NCBI GenBank assembly: GCA_021802165.1
Contig: JAKAAU010000078.1
Span: 1-7,257, forward strand
Origin: Thermoplasmata archaeon
GTDB taxonomy: Archaea > Thermoplasmatota > Thermoplasmata > Thermoplasmatales > Thermoplasmataceae
Reading direction: 5' to 3'
Length of the DNA stretch: 7,257 nucleotides
Shown here: piece after piece, positions 1 to 4,618 of the stretch
How positions within the stretch are numbered: the first letter of the stretch is position 1
Layout of the letters: the number at the start of each line of letters is the position of its first letter
Program-made: the position numbers and the translations under genes
The notes under the pieces: model-generated
What the model was told of the DNA's origin: nothing
Seen by the model: only the letters and a program-made list of their open reading frames with translations
Database searches by the model: none

Positions 1-1
1 T

Positions 2-421
2 ATAATTGCTTCAATAATAAATGTGATAATAATTTATATTTTTATGGGCGAGTTTGCAGTAGCCTACGGTGTTTCTACATCATCCTCAAAACTTTCTTTA
101 TTATTCACACTGCTCACCGTATACCAGGTACGTGATATATTCATACTTGGTCTGCTATTCGGAGTCATATTCTCTTTACTGCTTGCCAAATATTTTGAGA
201 TTATACCGAGGAACACACTGAATGGGAAAATTAAGTTCATGGTAATAGCATACTGGCTGGTATTTTTTGTAATAATAACTGCAGATAGCCTGGGAATAAG
301 CGGCATATATGATTTGCTACTCTATTTCATATCGTATGTTGTTGTTAACCTATTTCTCTCGCTTTTATTCGGGAAATTTCTCTACATATATAATTCAAGA
401 TATATTGTTCAAACACAGTAG
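2..421 (+). CDS. Multi-pass membrane protein of unknown function, 5' end outside window
   Basis: The reading frame is open from the left edge with no stop, so the gene probably begins outside the window. A GTG at base 23 and an ATG at base 44 are the first possible internal starts. The visible 139 residues are strongly hydrophobic, with roughly four membrane spans: near the start, around the stretch IFILGLLFGVIFSLLLA, around FMVIAYWLVFFVIITA, and around LLLYFISYVVVNLFLSLLF. Short basic loops (IPRNTLNGKIK) separate them, and the tail NSRYIVQTQ is polar. I recognise no family motif and assign no function. The gene ends in TAG and overlaps the 3' end of the convergent minus-strand gene by 13 bases. 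Hydrophobic patterning and the smooth frame make it more convincing than the short antisense frame on the opposite strand. Confidence 0.6.
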   Translation: MIASIINVIIIYIFMGEFAVAYGVSTSSSKLSLLFTLLTVYQVRDIFILGLLFGVIFSLLLAKYFEIIPRNTLNGKIKFMVIAYWLVFFVIITADSLGISGIYDLLLYFISYVVVNLFLSLLFGKFLYIYNSRYIVQTQ

Positions 422-1581
422 AAATAGCCGTCCACTACCTTTACTTTTATATGTGTATTGATCCACCCGCCGGATATTTCACTGTCATCCGGAAAAATTT
501 CTGGCATATAAGGTGTTTTAACCAGCATTTCATCTTTTTCATTGATACGGTATTCAACATAATTCAATGGCATCCCGAATGATCCTTTCCGTATATCATA
601 GAATGGATTCATATGTGTTGTTAGAGTTATGTCGTCTGATCTTCCTGTAATCAGAGGAATCTTTATATATTCATTGAATGCCTCCTCTATTTTAATGTCA
701 ATAAACGGCATTATGCAGTATTTTACTCCATTTAGATACATATGCTTATCAATTATAGAACTGTACAAGTGGCCATCCCCAACAATAAAATCAGGGTTGT
801 TTTTCATTATATTGCTCATGTTATTAATTACAGTCGCCCCGGAAAAGGATACGGGAAGTGTAACTGAATAAATTAATCCCAGTGGTGTTGAATGTTTAAT
901 ATTGGAAAAAAATACAGGTCTGCCATCGATTTTGGGCATCCAGTAGTTTAGGATGAAAGTTAGGGATATTAGATTTTTCATGTTAAATTTTAAAAGCTTA
1001 TTATTGCTGTAAAACATAATACAGGATTTTTCCGGATCTTCGGTCCTATTGGATCTTTTGCCACTATATATAAATTCATAAAATTTGAGGACATTTTCAC
1101 TGTATATAACCCTTGAATGGTATTTTATACTATTTATTACCGCCTTTCCAAGTGTAAGAAAATCTTTGGGATCTGATACAATATATTTTACATTCTGTGC
1201 TGTTGCCCGGTGAATTAACCTTTTACAGATTACTATGACCTTTATTTTATGATCTTTCACATAGTTATTTATTGTTATCTCATCGGCATTTACATCAATT
1301 ATCAGAACCCGGGCGCCTATTTTTATTGATGAGATAATTGAGATAATATATTCCGGTGTAAAATCAAGTAAAATGCCAACTGTATCGCCTTCCATGACAT
1401 TCAGCCTGTGCTCCAGGTGATATGCCATTGAATCCACATATGAGAGAATTCTGGAATATGTAATATATTTATCATAAAAAATCATTACGGGCCTGCTTCT
1501 ACTTACTTCAGTATTTTTACTCAGCAGAGTGTATATTGATAAATCAGGTATGTTAACAGGTCCTTTAATAGCACCAATCAT
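409..1581 (-). CDS. Degenerate acyl-CoA synthetase-like protein (ANL superfamily pseudoenzyme), C-terminal domain absent
   Basis: The 390 residues follow the N-terminal domain of AMP-forming acyl-CoA synthetases: TYSRILSYVDSMA (41-53), GDTVGILLDFTPEYI (65-79), HSTPLGL and GAT (230-250), THMNPFYDIRKGSFGMPL (322-339), and DGYFY (384-388). The catalytic signatures are gone. The P-loop YTSGTTGxPKG is reduced to YSNNKLLKF (191-199), about five residues shorter and without the glycine/threonine loop. YGxTE is replaced by GRSDD (313-317). The TGD aspartate is lost (NTHI, 375-378). The protein stops just before the hinge, so the C-terminal domain of about 110 residues is missing; typical family members exceed 500 residues. 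The frame is otherwise uninterrupted, which argues for a maintained protein rather than a recent pseudogene. It lies 23 bases downstream of nnr, and a TTTAAAA box 25 bases before the ATG would also allow its own leaderless transcript. Adenylating activity is unlikely; a regulatory or scaffold role is only a guess. Confidence 0.85.
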   Translation of the reverse strand: MIGAIKGPVNIPDLSIYTLLSKNTEVSRSRPVMIFYDKYITYSRILSYVDSMAYHLEHRLNVMEGDTVGILLDFTPEYIISIISSIKIGARVLIIDVNADEITINNYVKDHKIKVIVICKRLIHRATAQNVKYIVSDPKDFLTLGKAVINSIKYHSRVIYSENVLKFYEFIYSGKRSNRTEDPEKSCIMFYSNNKLLKFNMKNLISLTFILNYWMPKIDGRPVFFSNIKHSTPLGLIYSVTLPVSFSGATVINNMSNIMKNNPDFIVGDGHLYSSIIDKHMYLNGVKYCIMPFIDIKIEEAFNEYIKIPLITGRSDDITLTTHMNPFYDIRKGSFGMPLNYVEYRINEKDEMLVKTPYMPEIFPDDSEISGGWINTHIKVKVVDGYFYCV

Positions 1582-1602
1582 TATATTATAATGGCAGGAT
1601 GG

Positions 1603-1609
1603 TTTTAAA
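1603..1609 (-). promoter_or_regulatory. Possible TATA box of the ANL-like gene
   Basis: On the minus strand TTTAAAA is centred 25 bases upstream of the ATG at 1581, the spacing expected for a leaderless archaeal transcript. No Shine-Dalgarno sequence precedes this ATG. The box overlaps the last codons of nnr, and no T-run separates the two genes, so co-transcription with nnr remains possible. Confidence 0.4.
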
Positions 1610-2978
1610 TTTTATTATTCAAAATGTATTTTATATTATTTATTACATCCATAATACCATAATAATATCCATATTCTCTATACGCCATATCACCGCATTT
1701 TTTATTTATATACGAGGCGGCAACTGCAGATCTAAATGGTTGCATTCCTCTTGATGATAAACCTGTTACAATTCCAGCCAGGGCATCACCGGTACCCCCC
1801 ATGGCCATCCTGCTATTCCCGCCACTTGAATATTTGGTGTTTTTACCATCTGTTATTATATCAGTTACACCCTTTAATAAAACGGTAATACTGTATTGAC
1901 TGGCTATCTTTACTGCATTTTCTACTGTGGCTTCCATGCCGGTAAAAGCCATGAATTCAGCGCTATGCGGAGTGATTATTGCATTTCTTCCGGATATCCT
2001 ATCTGGTGAGAGGACCCTCAGGGCATCTGCATCCATAATTAGTTGCCCCCTATAGTTATCGATAACGTAATCCATAATTTTCATGGAGGCATCAGTTCTG
2101 CCCATTCCCGGGCCTATCAGTATTGACCCAATGCCATCCAGATCCTTTCCGTTAATTGTATCCACATCATAAAACATTATTCCCGGGTTGCGGGAAACTA
2201 TAATATCTCTGTTGAACCTGGATGAGAATACCTTTACAAGATCGGGACCGGTATTGTATGCAGCAAGAGAGGCCATAAGGGCAGCACCCGGAAATGTGTT
2301 TCCCGCAAAAATTCCCACAGTACCATTCATACCCTTATGCGCAAGAGGATTGAATTCAGGAATATATACCAGATCTCCGGCTCCAGCGGATGTTTTCACT
2401 GACACTGGTACTCCTATGTCTGCAATTATTATTTTTCCACTATTTGACTGGCTCATTTCTGTTTTTTTATCCGTAAATGTAACAGTGAAGTCAGACTTTA
2501 CAGCCACTTTTGATGGGAATCCAGATGGTATATCTATGGATACAATAGTTTTCCCAGATCTATTTATGGCATTGATAATTTCATCATATGGTTTCCGAGG
2601 ATCACCTTTTATGCCTATTCCGAACATGGCATCAATTATAATATCACTGCTGGATAGGAGATTCTCAAAGTCAGAAATTCCATAATAGTCACCTTCATAG
2701 TCATTGATCGCCCTCCTTGCCTCAGGTGTTTTTAGCCCTGCCACACCTTTGAGTAAAATAATAGAAACTTTATAATCTTTCTGTAATAACTGAGCACAGC
2801 ATATTCCGTCACCTGCATTGTTGCCAGTTCCACAAACAACAGTTACGAATTTTCCATGGGCAAATGTTTTTTCAATAAAGTCTGAAATAGCTTTACCTGC
2901 ATTCTTCATGAGCAGATAGGTATCTCCGTATACTTTAGAATAATTAATATCTGTAGACTTTTCATCAAGATAATCCAT
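1605..2978 (-). CDS. nnr: Bifunctional NAD(P)H-hydrate epimerase / ADP-dependent NAD(P)H-hydrate dehydratase
   Basis: Repairs NAD(P)HX, the hydrated damage product of NAD(P)H: the N-terminal YjeF_N domain interconverts R and S epimers, and the C-terminal ribokinase-like domain dehydrates the S form using ADP. Numbering from the ATG at 2978 (457 residues), visible motifs are GTGNNAGDG (50-58), DAMFGIGIKGDPRKPY (116-131) and SIDIPSGF (147-154) in the epimerase half. The dehydratase half has HKG (214-216), GPGMG (289-293), ITPHSAEF (335-342), KGVTDIITDG (369-378) and MAMGGTGDALAGI (391-403). The frame extends to an ATG at 3062 (485 residues), directly after an in-frame stop. I prefer 2978 because family members normally start about 10 residues before the D-x8-G...LMxNAG region, which this Met fits, and because a TAAATTTAAG box lies 27 bases upstream of it. 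The product is cytosolic. It is divergent from a CDGSH Fe-S gene. Confidence 0.95.
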   Translation of the reverse strand: MDYLDEKSTDINYSKVYGDTYLLMKNAGKAISDFIEKTFAHGKFVTVVCGTGNNAGDGICCAQLLQKDYKVSIILLKGVAGLKTPEARRAINDYEGDYYGISDFENLLSSSDIIIDAMFGIGIKGDPRKPYDEIINAINRSGKTIVSIDIPSGFPSKVAVKSDFTVTFTDKKTEMSQSNSGKIIIADIGVPVSVKTSAGAGDLVYIPEFNPLAHKGMNGTVGIFAGNTFPGAALMASLAAYNTGPDLVKVFSSRFNRDIIVSRNPGIMFYDVDTINGKDLDGIGSILIGPGMGRTDASMKIMDYVIDNYRGQLIMDADALRVLSPDRISGRNAIITPHSAEFMAFTGMEATVENAVKIASQYSITVLLKGVTDIITDGKNTKYSSGGNSRMAMGGTGDALAGIVTGLSSRGMQPFRSAVAASYINKKCGDMAYREYGYYYGIMDVINNIKYILNNKI

Positions 2979-3000
2979 ATTTAAATATTGAACTTCAATA

Positions 3001-3010
3001 CTTAAATTTA
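3001..3010 (-). promoter_or_regulatory. Putative TATA box for nnr (start at 2978)
   Basis: TAAATTTAAG on the minus strand is centred about 27 bases upstream of the preferred nnr ATG at 2978, consistent with leaderless archaeal transcription. There is no Shine-Dalgarno motif before that ATG. If translation instead began at 3062, this box would lie inside the coding region and would be irrelevant. Confidence 0.45.
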
Positions 3011-3061
3011 GCTTTAAAGTCAGAAAATCATCATATTTAGCCGGTAATAAAACAGTAATCA

Positions 3062-3068
3062 TTTATAG
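3062..3068 (+). promoter_or_regulatory. Putative TATA box of the CDGSH gene
   Basis: TTTATAG is centred 25 bases upstream of the ATG at 3090, matching the usual spacing for a leaderless transcript. No ribosome binding site precedes this ATG. The element touches the alternative nnr start codon at 3060-3062, another mild argument for the shorter nnr. Confidence 0.5.
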
Positions 3069-3089
3069 TAATAACATATATTATTAATT

Positions 3090-3299
3090 ATGTCAAGAAT
3101 AGTAATGCATGAAAGAAACAAACCGTATATGTTAAAGGTTGGAGACAAGGAACTGCACCTGTGTGCATGCGGACTATCTGAGAACAAACCCTACTGCGAT
3201 GGGCACCATATGAAAACAGTAGATGAAGGCGACAAATTATATCTCTATGACCATGAAGGCAACAGGATAGAGGTAAGTTCATTCTATAAAAAAGAGTGA
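3090..3299 (+). CDS. CDGSH-type [2Fe-2S] iron-sulfur protein
   Basis: A 69-residue protein consisting essentially of one CDGSH iron-sulfur domain. The signature C-x-C-x2-S-x3-P-x-C-D-G-x-H is complete: C25, C27, S30, P34, C36, D37, G38 and H40 (sequence CACGLSENKPYCDGHH, with His replacing the usual Ser/Ala before the ligand His). Three Cys and one His bind a labile [2Fe-2S] cluster, as in mitoNEET and its small prokaryotic relatives. There is no signal peptide or membrane segment, so it should be cytosolic. The tail DHEGNRIEVSSFYKKE resembles the strand after the cluster cage in this family. Its exact partner is unknown; redox sensing, electron transfer and cluster donation have been proposed for relatives. 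It is divergent from nnr, and a T-run lies about 33 bases after its stop. Confidence 0.95.
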   Translation: MSRIVMHERNKPYMLKVGDKELHLCACGLSENKPYCDGHHMKTVDEGDKLYLYDHEGNRIEVSSFYKKE

Positions 3300-3306
3300 A
3301 GTTTTA

Positions 3307-3366
3307 CCGCTCAGCTTGCCCGTCATTAATCATTTTTTCATTTTTGTATAAATATCATCATTGCGG
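3307..3366 (-). ncRNA. Candidate box C/D guide RNA (sRNA)
   Basis: Reading 5' to 3' on the minus strand: stem CCGC (3366-3363), one A, box C ATGATGA (3361-3355), a 13-nt spacer, degenerate D' ATGA (3341-3338), AAAA, degenerate C' ATGATTA (3333-3327), a 12-nt guide ATGACGGGCAAG (3326-3315), box D CTGA (3314-3311), and stem GCGG (3310-3307). The terminal stem pairs perfectly. It leaves a three-nucleotide bulge (A, A, U) followed by tandem G-A pairs between boxes C and D, which is the K-turn bound by L7Ae. The 12-nt C'-D spacing and about 60 nt total are typical of archaeal C/D sRNAs, which direct fibrillarin to 2'-O-methylate RNA. It lies 55 bases downstream of tRNA-Pro. A TTAATATA box centred about 25 bases upstream could drive it separately. 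Expression is not shown by sequence alone. Confidence 0.75.
3333..3345 (+). terminator. T-rich terminator after the CDGSH gene
   Basis: TTTTTTCATTTTT, two T-tracts of six and five, lies about 33 bases after the CDGSH stop codon. Runs of T on the coding strand are the usual archaeal intrinsic terminator. The same bases read on the minus strand form the A-rich centre of the candidate guide RNA. Confidence 0.5.
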
Positions 3367-3387
3367 CGTTTACTTATTATTTTCTTG

Positions 3388-3395
3388 TATATTAA
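3388..3395 (-). promoter_or_regulatory. Possible TATA box of the candidate guide RNA
   Basis: TTAATATA on the minus strand is centred about 25 bases upstream of the predicted 5' end at 3366. The region is very AT-rich, so the match may be chance; processing from a tRNA-Pro read-through transcript is the alternative. Confidence 0.35.
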
Positions 3396-3421
3396 TCTTA
3401 TAAATATAAAATTAATAATAA

Positions 3422-3494
3422 TGGGGCTGCCCGAATTTGAATCGGAGTCTCAGGCTCCCAAAGCCCGTAGGATGCCAAGCTACCCCACAGCCCC
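3422..3494 (-). tRNA. tRNA-Pro (anticodon UGG)
   Basis: A complete 73-nt cloverleaf on the minus strand. The acceptor stem GGGGCTG pairs perfectly with CAGCCCC, with discriminator A and no encoded CCA. The D arm contains GGGTAGCTTGGCATCCT, a form typical of archaeal tRNA-Pro. The anticodon stem CGGGC/GCCTG encloses loop TTTGGGA, giving anticodon TGG with G37. The variable loop is four nucleotides. The T arm is TCCGA/TCGGG with loop TTCAAAT. No intron is present. It reads CCN proline codons, mainly CCA. It lies 38 bases downstream of cydB but has its own TATA box. The 3' flank is AU-rich with a weak TTTT about 11 bases after the gene, so read-through toward the candidate guide RNA is plausible. 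Confidence 0.97.
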
Positions 3495-3516
3495 CTGCAT
3501 GTACAGTTTAAAAAGG

Positions 3517-3525
3517 TATATAAAA
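3517..3525 (-). promoter_or_regulatory. TATA box of tRNA-Pro
   Basis: TTTTATATA on the minus strand is centred 27 bases upstream of the first tRNA nucleotide at 3494, a textbook archaeal distance with the transcript starting at or just before G1. It lies in the 38-base gap between the cydB stop and the tRNA. Confidence 0.65.
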
Positions 3526-3532
3526 TTTATAT

Positions 3533-4606
3533 TTATTGCTTTGGTGCTGCACTTTTCTTTTCTTCAGGGCGCTTCGGTATAAGCCCTGCTATTCTGTGGT
3601 TTGAAACATAGCCATAATATATCATCATCAGAACAAGCCATAAACCACCGAAAAGAGAGATTAGGAATGCGAGGTATTCCATGGATGAGTCTGTTGTAAC
3701 CGCAGGTATGTATGCAGAAATATTTGCATTACCGAACACGTAAGGATATTCTCTCAGTTCAATGAATGTCAGTGCAATGATAGTAATAAGTATTATAAAT
3801 GGCTTATACGATGCAATACTATTTGTCTGTTTAAATGCATAAAGTACGGGTATGATTAAGGCAAGAACTATTGGTATTACTATAAGTGCAGAATTTACTG
3901 TATAATCTTTTGCTGTAATTGAATAGTAAGATGGCATGAATATTGCAAGTCCTATTATCACAAGCATAAGTGGTAAAAATCTACCAATTGCAGAATTTAT
4001 ATCTGTAAGTCTGTAAAATACCATGCCTATACCGTTTGCTAAGATCAATGCGCCGATGATAAATCCTATGACACCAAGATTAGAATAGAATACACTAAAA
4101 TTTGTGTAACTGAAAGAATACGGTATGGCCGATTCTGTTCCGAATCCATAGAGATGCACTCCGTAACCACTGGATATTGCTGCCAGTATGGATAAGGCCA
4201 TGATGCCCATTATAAATGTAGCAATAGTGTATACGATATATAACTTTCTCTCATCGAAGTGCTTATTTTCATGCCATACAAACTCTGCATATATGATAAA
4301 TGAGTTTCTGACAACAAGGAAAAATATGAATACTGCAAATAAAGGAAACAGTGCGTATGATATGGATGGCATAAGGGTAGGAATAATATTCTCCATATCA
4401 ACAAGCCATAGCACAAAGAATGTTCCAACTACTTCCCAGACGGGAACAATGTATGAAAGAACATTAATTCTGGTTTTGTCGCTCTTAAATTTTGTCGCTA
4501 TAGGAACAACTGCCATTAATTCTGTTGAAAACATGGTAACCATGGAAGCTATTACTACCATCAAATATAATACATCAAAATTTATGCCGTAAAGTAAATT
4601 AGTCAT
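3533..4606 (-). CDS. cydB: Cytochrome bd-type quinol oxidase subunit II (divergent CydB)
   Basis: A 357-residue integral membrane protein with about nine predicted spans (near 10-35, 50-70, 80-102, 122-145, 172-199, 208-226, 237-257, 268-283 and 309-333), the number expected for CydB. The CydB signature around the second span is recognisable: INVLSYIVPVWE (47-58) corresponds to the family's N-S-I-x-P-x-W-(D/E), retaining W57 and acidic E58. The following family motif G-N-E-V-W is lost (VVGTFF). A basic stretch VVRNSFIIYAEF (98-109) matches the family's R-x-x-x-F-E/D-F region. The tail KRPEEKKSAAPKQ is charged and probably cytoplasmic. CydB does not bind haem but is needed to assemble and stabilise CydA. 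It starts five bases after the cydA stop and is translationally coupled to it. Family assignment rests mainly on context plus these motifs. Confidence 0.87.
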   Translation of the reverse strand: MTNLLYGINFDVLYLMVVIASMVTMFSTELMAVVPIATKFKSDKTRINVLSYIVPVWEVVGTFFVLWLVDMENIIPTLMPSISYALFPLFAVFIFFLVVRNSFIIYAEFVWHENKHFDERKLYIVYTIATFIMGIMALSILAAISSGYGVHLYGFGTESAIPYSFSYTNFSVFYSNLGVIGFIIGALILANGIGMVFYRLTDINSAIGRFLPLMLVIIGLAIFMPSYYSITAKDYTVNSALIVIPIVLALIIPVLYAFKQTNSIASYKPFIILITIIALTFIELREYPYVFGNANISAYIPAVTTDSSMEYLAFLISLFGGLWLVLMMIYYGYVSNHRIAGLIPKRPEEKKSAAPKQ

Positions 4607-4611
4607 TCAGT

Positions 4612-4618
4612 TCACCTC
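4612..4618 (-). promoter_or_regulatory. Shine-Dalgarno site of cydB overlapping the cydA stop
   Basis: GAGGTGA on the minus strand is an exact complement to the 3' end of 16S rRNA, with five bases between it and the cydB ATG. Its last three bases are the cydA stop codon TGA. This fixes the cydB start at 4606 and implies translational coupling of the two subunits. Confidence 0.85.

Noticed and set aside
395..420. A frameshift explaining the early end of the ANL-like protein
   Set aside because: Sequence beyond the stop in the neighbouring frames does not resemble the expected hinge or C-terminal domain and soon meets stops.
2188..2685. A 165-codon plus-strand frame opposite nnr
   Set aside because: It lies wholly antisense to well-conserved Nnr motifs, and its length is explained by the codon pattern of the real gene.
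3069..3086. TAATAA-N6-TTATTA dyad between nnr and the CDGSH gene
   Set aside because: Low-complexity AT sequence where such symmetry is common; not positioned over a clear TATA box.
3361..3582. A 73-codon plus-strand frame across the tRNA-Pro locus
   Set aside because: It runs antisense through the complete tRNA-Pro and its promoter, and its apparent peptide is explained by that sequence.
4188..4592. A 134-codon plus-strand frame opposite cydB
   Set aside because: Antisense to transmembrane segments of cydB, with no recognisable domain or upstream promoter signal.
3533..4606. Subunit II being a second CydA-like protein (CydA') rather than CydB
   Set aside because: No CydA haem-ligand or GRQPW-type motifs are present, whereas a CydB-type P-V-W-E segment at the right position is.
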